Source: RH-AL1 sp965277355
Lineage (GTDB): Bacteria; Pseudomonadota; Alphaproteobacteria; Rhizobiales; Beijerinckiaceae
Direction of reading: 5' to 3'
DNA: 64,000 nucleotides
Assembly (NCBI GenBank): GCA_965277355.1
Contig: CBDICN010000002.1
Span: forward strand, 1,240,001-1,304,000
Shown in pieces: positions 1 through 9,051 of the stretch; position 1 is the stretch's first letter; the number at the start of each line of letters is the position of its first letter. Position numbers and translations under genes: made by a program. The notes under the pieces were generated by a model that did no database searches, was not told where the DNA came from, and worked only from the letters and a program-made list of their open reading frames with translations.

Positions 1-1
1 C

Positions 2-817
2 AATTCCTTCGCCTTCCTTCACGACGGCAGCCTCCTGTTGCCGGCGCCGATCGGGCGCTCGCCGGACCCGCCCTACCAGGAGCTGTTTCTCAGCTCGTTC
101 GAGCAGATCGACGCCGACAGCGGCGAGCGGATCCGCTACATCAAGGATGATTTCTACGATCGTGGCCGCCGCCGGATCATGGATACGTTCGCCGTGGCGC
201 CGAGCGGTCTCCTCGCGGCAGGCATTCCGACCGGCAATCCTTCGTTGATCTCGCTCTTCGATACGACGTCGTGGACCCTTTCTCGCAATATCGATCTCTC
301 GCGGGACCCGAAGCCGCGCGGTTTCGCACGCTCCTTGGCCCTCTCTCGCGATGGCACCAGGCTCGCGGTTGGAACAGCCAACGGCTTCCTTAAGGTTTAC
401 GATACAACGAGCGGCGATGCGCTCCTCGAGAAGGATTTCGCCGACGCCTCCTACGCGATCAGCGCGGTGGCCTTCAGCCGCGACGGCGCCACGATCGCGG
501 TCGGCGGATCAAAACCCTATGGCGCCAATGGCGGCGCGAAGCGCATGGTGCGTTTTCTCGTCGTCGACGGCGCGGATGTGCTCGGTGTCGCCCTCGATAG
601 CGCGGTCGGCAACGTCTACAGCCTTTGCTTCGCCGACGACGGCCTTGTCGCCATCGCCGGGAGCAACAGCCTGTCGGTCGCGCGGCTCGTCCCGACGAGG
701 CCCCTCGATACGCTCTCGTCGGTGGCGGGGCGCGACTTTTACAGCGTCAGCTTCTCGTCCGACGGCCGGCTCGCTGCATCGAAAGGTTCCGCCGTGCTGA
801 TCCATCCGCGCGTCTAG
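2..817 (+). CDS. WD40-like beta-propeller protein, 5' truncated
   Basis: The frame is open from base 2 with no stop upstream, so the gene begins outside the window and only its last ~271 codons are seen. The protein shows WD40-like repeats: segments such as FARSLALSRDGTRLAVGT and ISAVAFSRDGATIAVGG recur at propeller-blade spacing and are followed by short VYD-type strands. Such propellers normally act as protein-interaction scaffolds. No enzymatic motif is visible and the partner is unknown. It ends 10 bases from the convergent end of mtnA, so the two are not co-transcribed. A TTG at 38 could be an internal start, but residues before it fit the same fold. Confidence 0.7.
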   Translation, partial: NSFAFLHDGSLLLPAPIGRSPDPPYQELFLSSFEQIDADSGERIRYIKDDFYDRGRRRIMDTFAVAPSGLLAAGIPTGNPSLISLFDTTSWTLSRNIDLSRDPKPRGFARSLALSRDGTRLAVGTANGFLKVYDTTSGDALLEKDFADASYAISAVAFSRDGATIAVGGSKPYGANGGAKRMVRFLVVDGADVLGVALDSAVGNVYSLCFADDGLVAIAGSNSLSVARLVPTRPLDTLSSVAGRDFYSVSFSSDGRLAASKGSAVLIHPRV

Positions 818-827
818 CCTTCCGAGC

Positions 828-1934
828 CTAGGCCGCGGCTTGGCGGACACGCTCGGGGAAGGCGGCAGCCAAGGCGGCCTTGGTTGGCTCGATGACACCG
901 CGCTCGGTGATCAGGCCGGTGACGAGATGCGCCGGCGTGACGTCGAAAGCGTAATTCAGGACGGGGCTGCCCGCTGGCGTCACCTGGATGCGAACGAGGC
1001 TGCCGTCCTGCGCGAGGCCGCTCATGTGCGTCACTTCCTCGGCGCCGCGCTCCTCGATCTCGATCTCGACGACGCCGTCTTCGATCGCGAAGTCGATCGA
1101 AGGCGACGGCGCGGCGACATAGAAGGGGATGCGGTGCGCCTTGGCGGCCAGCGCCTTCAGGTAGGTGCCGATCTTGTTGCAGACGTCGCCGGTGGCGGTG
1201 GTACGGTCGGTCCCGACGATGACGCAGTCGACCTTGCCGTGCTGCATCAGGTGGCCGCCGACGTTGTCGACGATAACGGTGTGCGGCACGCCGTGGCGAC
1301 CGAGTTCCCAGGCGGTGAGAGAGGCCCCCTGGTTGCGCGGGCGGGTCTCATCGACGAAGACATGGACCGGTAAGCCGGCCTCGTGCGCCGCGTAGAGCGG
1401 AGCGGTCGCGGTGCCCCAGTCGACGGCGGCGAGCCAGCCGGCGTTGCAATGCGTAAGGACGTTGAGGGGTCTGCCGGGATCGCGCCGGGCGAGGTCACGC
1501 AGGAGCGCGAGCCCGTTCTGGCCCATCGCCTGGCAGAGCGCGATGTCTTCCTCGGCAATCGCGGCGGCCTTGGCATAGGCGGCGTCAGCGCGCCGTTCGG
1601 GAGGCAGAGGAGCCAGCACGGCGCGCATCGTCTCGAGCGCCCACGCGAGGTTGACCGCGGTAGGGCGTGTCGCATGCAGCGTCTTGCGGGCAAGCGACAA
1701 ATTGCCGTCGCTCGGATCGGTTCGCATCGCGAGCGCCACCCCGAAGGCGGCGGTGACGCCGATCAGAGGAGCGCCTCGGACGTGCATGTCCTTGATCGCG
1801 CGCGCGGCGTCGGTCGACGTCGCGAGGCGCATCGTTTCGAAGCGATGCGGCAACAGAACCTGATCGATGACATGAACATCGCGGCTGGCGTCATCGAGCC
1901 AGATCGTCGTCCGCTTGGTTCCGTCGACCAGCAT
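828..1934 (-). CDS. mtnA: Methylthioribose-1-phosphate isomerase
   Basis: MtnA isomerises 5-methylthioribose-1-phosphate to methylthioribulose-1-phosphate in the methionine salvage pathway, a cytosolic reaction. The 368-residue length is usual for the family. Family signatures are visible: RGAPLIGVTAAFG near 53-65, THCNAGWLA at 161-169 carrying the catalytic cysteine (Cys163), and GTDRTTATGDVCNKIGTY from 241 carrying the catalytic aspartate (Asp243). No other methionine salvage gene is nearby, so the pathway genes are scattered or this enzyme works with a partner elsewhere. The start is the first ATG in frame; its ribosome binding site is weak. Confidence 0.93.
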   Translation of the reverse strand: MLVDGTKRTTIWLDDASRDVHVIDQVLLPHRFETMRLATSTDAARAIKDMHVRGAPLIGVTAAFGVALAMRTDPSDGNLSLARKTLHATRPTAVNLAWALETMRAVLAPLPPERRADAAYAKAAAIAEEDIALCQAMGQNGLALLRDLARRDPGRPLNVLTHCNAGWLAAVDWGTATAPLYAAHEAGLPVHVFVDETRPRNQGASLTAWELGRHGVPHTVIVDNVGGHLMQHGKVDCVIVGTDRTTATGDVCNKIGTYLKALAAKAHRIPFYVAAPSPSIDFAIEDGVVEIEIEERGAEEVTHMSGLAQDGSLVRIQVTPAGSPVLNYAFDVTPAHLVTGLITERGVIEPTKAALAAAFPERVRQAAA

Positions 1935-1975
1935 GCACGGGGTCCCCTACCGACGCCGGCGCTCATACAATGGAA

Positions 1976-2224
1976 TCAGCATCCTTTGCAGATGCCGTTC
2001 GAGATTTTGTTGTCTTCCTGATAGATGCCGCGGTCCATCGGCGTCACGCCGGCACCCTGGGAGGCTCCGGGATTGGGCACCGTCTCGCCGGTCGACGTGA
2101 TATTATTGTTGCGGATGCCGGCGCCACCCGGCGCGGCCGAGGTGTCACCCGGCGAGTTCTGGGCCTGCGCCGATCCGGCCGCGACCAAGGTCAGAGCGGC
2201 GAGGGCGAGGAGGGACTTGACCAT
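1976..2224 (-). CDS. Small secreted hypothetical protein
   Basis: An 82-residue protein with a clear signal peptide (MVKSLLALAALTLVAAGSAQA) and a short mature part rich in Gly, Asn and Pro that ends in CKGC. The start at 2224 is preferred over an in-frame start at 2347 because GGAG lies 8 bases before it and the signal peptide begins there. No family is recognised. It probably resides in the periplasm. It is divergent from the membrane protein at 2389, and the ~160 bases between them are comparatively AT-rich and likely hold both promoters. Confidence 0.6.
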   Translation of the reverse strand: MVKSLLALAALTLVAAGSAQAQNSPGDTSAAPGGAGIRNNNITSTGETVPNPGASQGAGVTPMDRGIYQEDNKISNGICKGC

Positions 2225-2388
2225 CGAAGCAACTCCGTTCAGCCCGGAAAACGCCTTTTTATGGCTTCGGTTGCGCGGAACGATGCTGATAGCGACAGAT
2301 GGCACGATTAACGAGAGATGCCGTTCGATTAATCCAACCTTAAGCAAACGAACGCTAAACCACGAGTCCCGAGCGATGGAAGACGATC

Positions 2389-3501
2389 ATGACCTTGCCG
2401 GCGGGCGCGAATTCCGAAGACGCGGGCAATAAGCCCGGCACCGGCCTCTCTCCTATCGAGGAGAATGCGGCCGTCGATTCATTCCTAGCCGCGATGGGCG
2501 AGCCGGAAGCGCCGCAACCGCGCTCGTGGCGCATGCGGCTGTTCGACTACAGCGCGCACGCCGCGATGGTCGTCGGGCTGATCGGCTTTGCGTGGACGGT
2601 CAGCGACCATGTCGTCCACCGCCCGGGGGCGCCGACCAACGGCCTCGTGACGACGGGCGACGCCGGTCGCGCGCCGCGCAAGGTCGCCGCGGTCGCGCCG
2701 GTCGTCGTCAAGCCCGAATATGCCAAGCCGGATGCGATGGCCCCGGCGCAAGCCCTGCCCAAGCAGGAGGGCAAGCAAGACCAGCGCAAGGAGAAGGGCA
2801 AGCAGGACCAAGCCGAGGCCGGCGCCAAGCCTGCTCAGGCCGACCCGGACGAACTGGCGGAGTTGCGCCGCGCCAACGCGCGCATGGCCGAGGACATCAA
2901 GGCGTTGCGGGCCGATCTCGCGTCGCTGAACAAGACAGCGAGGGTCGACCAGATCCATGAGCAGCAGTTCCGTTCGCTGTCGGCCAGCGTCGAAGGCGTG
3001 AACGGCGGCCTCGCCGCCGCGAAGACCGAGACCAATGCCGCGCTGGCCCAGCTTTCGGGCAGGATCGACAAGATGCAGCGCGAAGCACGGGTGCAGTCGG
3101 TCGACGCCGGCGCGACCGGCTCGCTGCCGCCGAAACCGGCGGTGGAGGTGAAGAGCGCGCCGATGCCGCCGGTGAAGCCGGCCACAGCGAGGCTTGCGAG
3201 TCTCGAGGAGGAGCGCAGGCCGTCTCCCGAAGCGCGGCCGCCGAAGCCCGCCACGATCCCCGGGTGGTCGGTGCTCGACGTCTATGAAGGCGCCGCGCTC
3301 GTCGAAGGCAAGCGCGGCGCGATCGAAGTAGTGCCGGGCGTCACCATACCTGGCGCGGGCGTGGTCCGCTCGATCGATCGCTCCGGCAACGGCTGGACGG
3401 TCACGACGACGAAGGGCGTGATCGCCTTCGGACCGCCAGGCCGCTACACGCGCCACGCCAGTTCGCGCGAGCCCCTGTCCCCCTACCGCTACGACTTCTA
3501 A
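2389..3501 (+). CDS. Membrane-anchored coiled-coil protein, hypothetical
   Basis: A 370-residue protein: cytoplasmic N-terminus, one transmembrane helix near residues 54-70 (HAAMVVGLIGFAWTV), a Lys/Gln/Ala-rich linker, a predicted coiled coil around 155-235 with regularly spaced Leu and Ala, a Pro-rich stretch, and a small C-terminal beta-rich domain (GWSVLDVYEGAALVEGKRG to GVIAFGPPGRY). The architecture resembles cell-envelope proteins seen in other Rhizobiales, but no function is known to me. The gene ends 8 bases from the convergent aminopeptidase gene. Confidence 0.65.
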   Translation: MTLPAGANSEDAGNKPGTGLSPIEENAAVDSFLAAMGEPEAPQPRSWRMRLFDYSAHAAMVVGLIGFAWTVSDHVVHRPGAPTNGLVTTGDAGRAPRKVAAVAPVVVKPEYAKPDAMAPAQALPKQEGKQDQRKEKGKQDQAEAGAKPAQADPDELAELRRANARMAEDIKALRADLASLNKTARVDQIHEQQFRSLSASVEGVNGGLAAAKTETNAALAQLSGRIDKMQREARVQSVDAGATGSLPPKPAVEVKSAPMPPVKPATARLASLEEERRPSPEARPPKPATIPGWSVLDVYEGAALVEGKRGAIEVVPGVTIPGAGVVRSIDRSGNGWTVTTTKGVIAFGPPGRYTRHASSREPLSPYRYDF

Positions 3502-3509
3502 GCCTCGCT

Positions 3510-5357
3510 TCAGGCACGTCTTGCCCGGTATGGCGCCGGCGGCCTAGAGAGCTTCCTCGTCACGGTCGCGAGCCAGCGGCGCGCCTCGGGCGAGACCAGC
3601 GGCCCGATCTCCCGGCGCACGCGGGCATGATAGGTGTCGAGCCAGGCGCGCTCCTCCTCATCGAGCAGTCTCACGTCGATAAGGCTCTGCTCGATCGGCG
3701 CGAGCGTGATGGTCTCGAAGCCCAGCATGGGCCGGTCCCCGTCGGCGAAGACGCGCTCCTCCACGACAATCAGATTCTCGATGCGGATGCCGAAGGCGCC
3801 GACCTTGTAGAAGCCCGGCTCGTTCGAGACGATCATGCCGGGCTCGAGCGCGACATGGCCGGCCTTGGCGATGCGCTGCGGGCCCTCGTGCACGGAGAGA
3901 TAGGCGCCGACGCCGTGCCCCGTGCCGTGGTCGAAATCAAGGCCGGCCTTCCACAGCGGCAGCCGTGCCAAGGCGTCGATCTGCGCGCCCGTCGTTCCCT
4001 TCGGAAAGGTCGCGGAGGCGATCGCGATGTGGCCCTTCAGGACCCGCGTGAAGCGATCGCGCATCTCGGCCGTCGGACGACCGACCGCCAGCGTGCGGGT
4101 GATGTCCGTCGTGCCGTCCTCGTATTGCGCGCCCGAGTCGACGAGGTAGATGCCGCGCACGAGCTTTCGGTTGGTGGCGGTCGTGACGCGGTAGTGCGGG
4201 ATCGCTGAGTTCGGGCCGGCCGCCGAGATCGAGGGAAACGACAGGTCCTTCAGCTTGCCGGTGTCGCGCCGGAAGCTCTCCAGCGCCTGCGCCGCTTCGA
4301 TCTCGGTGAGCTTGCCGGGCTTGGCCGCGCCAGCGAACCAGTGCAGGAATTCGGTCACGGCCGCGCCGTCGCGCAGGTGCGCCGCGCGCGTGCCGCGCAG
4401 TTCGGCCGCGTTCTTGCGCGCCTTCATCAACGCCACCGGATCGGTGCCGACGACCGGTGTGCCACCGGCCTCCTCCAGGGTGCGGGTGAGACGCGCGGAC
4501 GCCGTGGCGGCATCGAACAGCACGCTCTTGCCGGCCTGCCCCATAGCGTGCAGCACGGTCTCGACGGAGGCCGGCTCGGCGATGGTGGCGAATTTCGCCA
4601 GCGCCGCATGCTCGCGCTCGGCCATCTTCTCACGCTCGACGAACAGGGTTGGGTGGCCGACCTCCGGCACGAGGGCGAAGGCGAGCGGCAGCGGCGTGTG
4701 GCTCACGTCGGCGCCGCGGATATTGAAGAGCCACGCGACCGCGTGGGGATCGGAGAGAAGCAGGGCGTCGGCCTTGCCGAGCGCGCTTACGACGCGGCCG
4801 ATCTTTCTGCCCGCGGTCTCCCCGGCGAGCTTTTGCGCGCGCAGGGTGATGGCGCCACGCGGAGGCGCCGGGCGATCCGCCCAGAGTGCATCGATCGGGT
4901 TGGAAGCGACGGCGACGAGTTCGCCGCCGGCCGCTTCCGCAGCCGTCGCCAGGCGCGCGGCCTGAGCCGGCGTGGTAAGCCACGGGTCGTAGCCGAGCTT
5001 CCCGCCGGCGAGGTGCCGGCCGATCCACGCCTCCGGCGTCTCCTCGGCGATCGCGACCGGCGTGATCACGCCGGTATCGACTTGGTCGCGTACCGCGAGC
5101 GTATAGCGCCCGTCGACGAAGATCGCCGCCTCGCGCCGCAGCACGATGGCGAGTCCGGCCGAGCCGCAGAAGCCGGTCAGCCAAGCCAGACGCTCCTCCG
5201 ACGGCGGCACGTACTCGCCCTGGTGCCGGTCGGCCCGCGGCACGACGAAGCCATCGAGACCCTGCCGATCGATTTCGGCGCGCAGGGCCGCGATGCGCGC
5301 CTGCCCCTGCGTGCGGTCAGCGGTTTCCTCGAAGGATTGGTAGAGGCTCTGGAACAT
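3510..5357 (-). CDS. Xaa-Pro aminopeptidase (M24B, aminopeptidase P)
   Basis: This cytosolic metallopeptidase removes N-terminal residues that precede proline. Two N-terminal creatinase-like domains occupy about residues 20-310, and the pita-bread catalytic domain follows. Metal ligands are visible in VDSGAQYEDGTTDITRT, in the HGTGHGVGAYLSVHEGP segment, and in the NEPGF and RIEN segments near the end. The ATG at 5357 gives 615 residues, matching the long (~600-residue) class, and begins MFQSLYQSFEETAD. An ATG six codons upstream (5375) is possible. The same frame stays open far upstream to 6173, but that part lies antisense to the Rieske gene and is not protein coding. Confidence 0.92.
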   Translation of the reverse strand: MFQSLYQSFEETADRTQGQARIAALRAEIDRQGLDGFVVPRADRHQGEYVPPSEERLAWLTGFCGSAGLAIVLRREAAIFVDGRYTLAVRDQVDTGVITPVAIAEETPEAWIGRHLAGGKLGYDPWLTTPAQAARLATAAEAAGGELVAVASNPIDALWADRPAPPRGAITLRAQKLAGETAGRKIGRVVSALGKADALLLSDPHAVAWLFNIRGADVSHTPLPLAFALVPEVGHPTLFVEREKMAEREHAALAKFATIAEPASVETVLHAMGQAGKSVLFDAATASARLTRTLEEAGGTPVVGTDPVALMKARKNAAELRGTRAAHLRDGAAVTEFLHWFAGAAKPGKLTEIEAAQALESFRRDTGKLKDLSFPSISAAGPNSAIPHYRVTTATNRKLVRGIYLVDSGAQYEDGTTDITRTLAVGRPTAEMRDRFTRVLKGHIAIASATFPKGTTGAQIDALARLPLWKAGLDFDHGTGHGVGAYLSVHEGPQRIAKAGHVALEPGMIVSNEPGFYKVGAFGIRIENLIVVEERVFADGDRPMLGFETITLAPIEQSLIDVRLLDEEERAWLDTYHARVRREIGPLVSPEARRWLATVTRKLSRPPAPYRARRA

Positions 5358-5495
5358 GGACCGAGAATAGAGCATCTCGCCGGCACGGTCATCGGGGTGC
5401 ATGCGGGCCGTGCGGCCAGCGAGCCTATCGACAAGGCGGCACGGCGATTGTAGGGACCTGTCGAAGCGATCAGCCAACGGCGAAAAGGGTTCCGA

Positions 5496-6140
5496 GTGGC
5501 CAACACCTCCACCTTCGACACGCAGGGCACAGCCGAGCCGTCTCGGCGCGACTTCCTCTACATCGCGACCGGCGCGGTCGGCGTCGTGGGTGCCGCCTCC
5601 GTCGTGTGGCCTTTCGTCAGCCAAATGCTGCCCGACGCGCAGACGATCGCGGAAGGCGCGCCCATCGACGTCGACATCGGCGCGGTGGCGTCCGGTCAGC
5701 AGATCCTCGTGAAATGGCGCGGCCACCCGATCTTCATCGTCAACCGGCCCGACGCGGCGCTGAAGGAATTGCAGAACACCGAACTCGTCGGCAAGCTGTC
5801 CGATCCGGATTCGAAGGCGATGCAGCAGCCGGACTACGCGGCGAACTGGCACCGCTCGGTGAAGCCGGAGTTCCTCGTGCTCGTCGGCGTCTGCACCCAT
5901 CTCGGCTGCATCCCGACCTTCCAGCCGGACAAGGGTTCCGTCGACCCGAGCTGGCCCGGCGGCTACTTCTGCCCGTGCCACGGCTCCAAGTACGACTTGG
6001 CCGGACGGGTGTATTCCGGCGTGCCGGCGCCCTACAATCTGCCGGTGCCCCCCTACATCTTCACGAACGACAAAACCATCCGCATCGGCGAGAATCCGTC
6101 GGGCACCACCTTCGAGCTGTCGAACATCGTCCAGCTCTGA
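5496..6140 (+). CDS. petA: Ubiquinol-cytochrome c reductase iron-sulfur (Rieske) subunit
   Basis: Electron-transfer subunit of the cytochrome bc1 complex, which passes electrons from ubiquinol to cytochrome c1 at the inner membrane. The 214-residue protein has a twin-arginine start (SRRDFLYIATGAVG), a membrane anchor near 20-45, and both [2Fe-2S] motifs: CTHLGC (Cys133, His135, Cys138) and CPCHGS (Cys159, Cys161, His162). The start is GTG. Usually the cytochrome b and c1 genes follow directly. Here they do not: a small Cys-rich gene and an esterase come next. See findings. Confidence 0.95.
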   Translation: MANTSTFDTQGTAEPSRRDFLYIATGAVGVVGAASVVWPFVSQMLPDAQTIAEGAPIDVDIGAVASGQQILVKWRGHPIFIVNRPDAALKELQNTELVGKLSDPDSKAMQQPDYAANWHRSVKPEFLVLVGVCTHLGCIPTFQPDKGSVDPSWPGGYFCPCHGSKYDLAGRVYSGVPAPYNLPVPPYIFTNDKTIRIGENPSGTTFELSNIVQL

Positions 6141-6336
6141 GCGCCTCGGCCGGAGCGCTTCGGGACGCCGCACCGGACATCAGCGAGCAAGTTCGGCCGC
6201 GTCCCGCGACGAGTCGGGCGGCCGAAACCGTAGGACGACCCTGCCGCGAGCGTTGTTCCGGCAGCCTCCGCATCACGCGGAGGACCAACGTTTCCGCCGG
6301 TTCGGCCGGCGGATTTGGTCCAGCTGAAAGGTCATC

Positions 6337-6639
6337 ATGCGCAAGATCATTGTCGCCCTCCCCATCCTCCTGGTCTGTGGCGGCATTGCCCGCGCCCAGA
6401 CCGAAGCACCGGCCCAGCCGGCCGCCAAGGGGGGCATGATGAAGGAGATCCGGCCGGCGTGCCGGGCCGACATCAAGTCGTTGTGCTCCGACGTGCAGCC
6501 CGGTGGCGGGCGCATCGCCAAATGCATCCGGTCGCACGAGAGCGACCTATCTCAGCCTTGCCGCGACGCGGTGACCAAGTTCCGCCAATCGCGCTTCTCC
6601 AACGGTGGCGGCGGCGACGCACCGGCGACCGCCCACTGA
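6337..6639 (+). CDS. Secreted cysteine-rich repeat protein
   Basis: A 100-residue protein with a signal peptide (MRKIIVALPILLVCGGIARA) and one copy of the cysteine-rich repeat found in Golgi GLG1/FGF-receptor-like proteins (Cys_rich_FGFR family): spacing C-x7-C-x12-C-x10-C around residues 42-75, including CRADIKSLC. Bacterial members are small periplasmic proteins of unknown role. A purine-rich site (GAAAGG) precedes the ATG. It follows the Rieske gene after 196 bases in which no gene is seen. Confidence 0.75.
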   Translation: MRKIIVALPILLVCGGIARAQTEAPAQPAAKGGMMKEIRPACRADIKSLCSDVQPGGGRIAKCIRSHESDLSQPCRDAVTKFRQSRFSNGGGGDAPATAH

Positions 6640-6783
6640 GGTTACGCGATGGCCGGTCGAATGCCGGTCGGCGCGCTTCGGCCGCGGCCGGCAGGACAGC
6701 TTTGCGATCGCTCGAGGTCCTCTGCTATGGCTCTCTCGAGCAAGCGCGGTCGCTCGGCCGCCGACCTCAGGAGGAGCACGCTC

Positions 6784-8031
6784 ATGCCGCGCCATGCCCG
6801 GGCCACCACCGCGCTCGTCCTCGCGCTCACCGCCGTGCTGGTACTGCCGGTCTTCGCGGTCGACACTTCTCCCGTCAAGCCAGAGGAGCCCAAACCTTTG
6901 GAACCCAACCCCGCCGATCGGAAGCCGTTCGAGACCAATCCGCTGAAGCCCGGCGAGCTGACGCAGGGACGACCCATCCCGGGCACCAACACGCCTCTGA
7001 TCGGAACCGATTTCCTGACGATGGAGGCGGTGCAGAACGCCGCCAACTACACGCCCGGTCCGCGCCAGGTGCCCGGCCGCAAGATCCCCTTGCCTTCGAC
7101 GATCAGCGAGGCCTTCCGGATCCAGGTCGCGGCGCCTTACAGAATACCCGACTGGGACGCCCACCCGAAGACCGACGAGGATTGGAACGCGCTGGTGGCC
7201 AAGCTCGCCGAGAACGGCGCCGCCAAGCTGCCGGCGCTCCGCGACAAACTCGGCGTGACGATCGAGCCGACGACGCTCGGCGGCGTGAAGGCCTACGTCC
7301 TCCAGCCCAAGAGCTTGCCGGACGCCCACAAGAACAAGATCGTGTTCGCGATCCATGGCGGCGGCTACGTCTACAATCCGGGCGAGGCCGGCACGCTCGA
7401 GGGCACGCTGATGGCCGGCCTGGGCGGCTACAAAGTGATCGCCATCGACTACCGGATGGCGCCAGACCATCCCTATCCGGCGGCGATGGACGACGCGATG
7501 GCCGCCTACAAGGCGCTGCTGCGGCAGGCCAAGCCCGGAAGCGTCGCGGTGGTCGGCACGTCGGCCGGCGGCGCGATGGCGCTGGCGCTCTGCCTGCGCG
7601 CCAAGGCGGACGGCGTGGCTTTGCCGGCGGTGGTCGCGCCCGGCACGCCGGAGGCCGATCTCACCGGCGCCGGCGACACGGTCCAGACCAACGAATGGCT
7701 CGACAACGTCATCGTCAGCTTCGACGGCTACATCGCCAACGCGATCAAGCTCTACGCCGCCGGGCACGATCTGCACGATCCTCAACTGTCGCCCATTTTC
7801 GGCGACTTCAAAGGCCTGCCGCCGATGATCCTGACGTCGGGCACGCGCGATCTCTTCCTCTCGAACACCGTGCGCGTGCACCGCAAGCTGCGCCAGGCCG
7901 GCGTCGAGGCCGAGCTGCAGGTCTTCGAGGGGATGAGCCACGCGCAATACCTCTTCGACGCCGACGCACCCGAGACTAAGGAGGTCTTCGCCGAGATCAC
8001 CCGCTTCTTCGACAAGCATCTGAGCAATTAG
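6784..8031 (+). CDS. Secreted alpha/beta hydrolase, HSL (family IV) esterase type
   Basis: Probable periplasmic carboxylesterase. A signal peptide (about 1-25) is followed by a Pro-rich spacer (26-60). The oxyanion-hole motif HGGG lies at 191-194, the nucleophile elbow GTSAG has Ser260, and the expected acid and histidine appear in GTRDLF and MSHAQYLF near the C-terminus. HGGG plus GxSAG defines the hormone-sensitive-lipase family. The start at 6784 is chosen because AGGAGG sits 9 bases before it and the signal peptide begins there; a longer in-frame version from 6649 lacks this. The substrate is unknown. The stop is 2 bases from the next gene, so the two are likely co-transcribed. Confidence 0.85.
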   Translation: MPRHARATTALVLALTAVLVLPVFAVDTSPVKPEEPKPLEPNPADRKPFETNPLKPGELTQGRPIPGTNTPLIGTDFLTMEAVQNAANYTPGPRQVPGRKIPLPSTISEAFRIQVAAPYRIPDWDAHPKTDEDWNALVAKLAENGAAKLPALRDKLGVTIEPTTLGGVKAYVLQPKSLPDAHKNKIVFAIHGGGYVYNPGEAGTLEGTLMAGLGGYKVIAIDYRMAPDHPYPAAMDDAMAAYKALLRQAKPGSVAVVGTSAGGAMALALCLRAKADGVALPAVVAPGTPEADLTGAGDTVQTNEWLDNVIVSFDGYIANAIKLYAAGHDLHDPQLSPIFGDFKGLPPMILTSGTRDLFLSNTVRVHRKLRQAGVEAELQVFEGMSHAQYLFDADAPETKEVFAEITRFFDKHLSN

Positions 8032-8033
8032 CC

Positions 8034-8930
8034 TTGGACGCGAAGACTGACCGCGCGCTTGGCGCGCTACTTGGCCTTGCCGTCGGAGATGCGCTCGGCA
8101 CCACGCTCGAGTTCAGCCGGCGCGACAGCCAGCCGAGGCACGGCGAGATGACCGGCGGCGGCCCTTTTCGGCTGAAGCCCGGCCAATGGACCGACGACAC
8201 CAGCATGGCGCTGGCGCTCGCCGACAGCCTCGTGCATCGCCATGGTTTCGACGCCGCCGACCTGATGTCCCGGTTCGTGGGCTGGTATCGCCGCGGCGAG
8301 TATTCCTGCACCGGTTCCTGCTTCGACATCGGCGTGACGACGGCGAGCGCGCTGCGGCGCTTCGAAGCGACCGGCGAGCCGTTCGCCGGCTCGGCGCGCG
8401 AGACCGACGCCGGCAACGGCTCGCTGATGCGGCTCTCGCCCGTCGCGCTGTTCGCGCTCGACGATGCGGCGCTGGCCGACGTGGTCGCGCGCGACCAGAG
8501 CCGCACGACGCACGGCGCACCGCAAGCGGTCGAGGCCTGCGCCTTCTTTGCAACGCTGCTGCGCGAGGCGATCCTTGGCAAACCCGACGTGCTGCGAGAC
8601 CGCCTCTGGGCAGGGCACGAAACGATCGCGGCGATCGCCGGCGGCGGCTGGCGCGACAAGGGCCGCGACGACATCCGCTCGTCCGGCTACGTCGTCCACA
8701 CGCTGGAAGCGGCGCTGTGGTGCGTGGCGCGGACGAATTCCTTCGAGGACGCGCTGGTCCTCGCCGTCAACCTCGCGGATGACGCCGACACCGTGGGCGC
8801 CGTCACCGGCCAGCTCGCCGGTGCGATCCACGGAGCGTCCGCGATCCCTCGACGCTGGCTAGCGCCGCTCGCGTGGCGCGGCGACATCGAGGACCGCGGC
8901 CGCAAGCTTATGGCCTCGCGCTCGGGCTGA
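8034..8930 (+). CDS. ADP-ribosylglycohydrolase family protein
   Basis: DraG/ARH-type hydrolase that would remove ADP-ribose from a modified target using a binuclear Mg/Mn centre. Family motifs are visible at both ends: GDALGTTLEF near residue 17, WTDDTSMALALADSL near 52-66, and DADTVGAVTGQLAGAIHG near 247-264, which supply the metal-binding aspartates. The 298-residue length is typical. The start is TTG at 8034, 2 bases after the esterase stop; no ATG or GTG near the N-terminus fits the fold better. No nitrogenase or DraT gene is in view, so the target is unknown. Confidence 0.85.
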   Translation: MDAKTDRALGALLGLAVGDALGTTLEFSRRDSQPRHGEMTGGGPFRLKPGQWTDDTSMALALADSLVHRHGFDAADLMSRFVGWYRRGEYSCTGSCFDIGVTTASALRRFEATGEPFAGSARETDAGNGSLMRLSPVALFALDDAALADVVARDQSRTTHGAPQAVEACAFFATLLREAILGKPDVLRDRLWAGHETIAAIAGGGWRDKGRDDIRSSGYVVHTLEAALWCVARTNSFEDALVLAVNLADDADTVGAVTGQLAGAIHGASAIPRRWLAPLAWRGDIEDRGRKLMASRSG

Positions 8931-8993
8931 GCGTGCGCTTGACGCGGGCCGGGCAGCGACGCATCGTCCGCGCGACCTTAGGAGAAGGACATA

Positions 8994-9033
8994 GCAGGCC
9001 GAGTACGTCGAAAGCAGGCCAAGTACGTCGAAA
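8994..9033. repeat. Two tandem copies of a 20-bp unit
   Basis: The unit at 8994-9013 is repeated at once at 9014-9033 with a single difference (gccGagtac versus gccAagtac). It lies about 20 bases before the start of the next gene, between the ADP-ribosylglycohydrolase and the secreted protein at 9052. Spacing of two helical turns would suit a bound protein, but replication slippage explains it equally well. Confidence 0.8.
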
Positions 9034-9051
9034 GGTCCATTGGGGGTCACA

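Noticed and set aside
5376..6173. N-terminal extension of the aminopeptidase frame
   Set aside because: It lies antisense to the Rieske gene and would make the enzyme ~270 residues too long.
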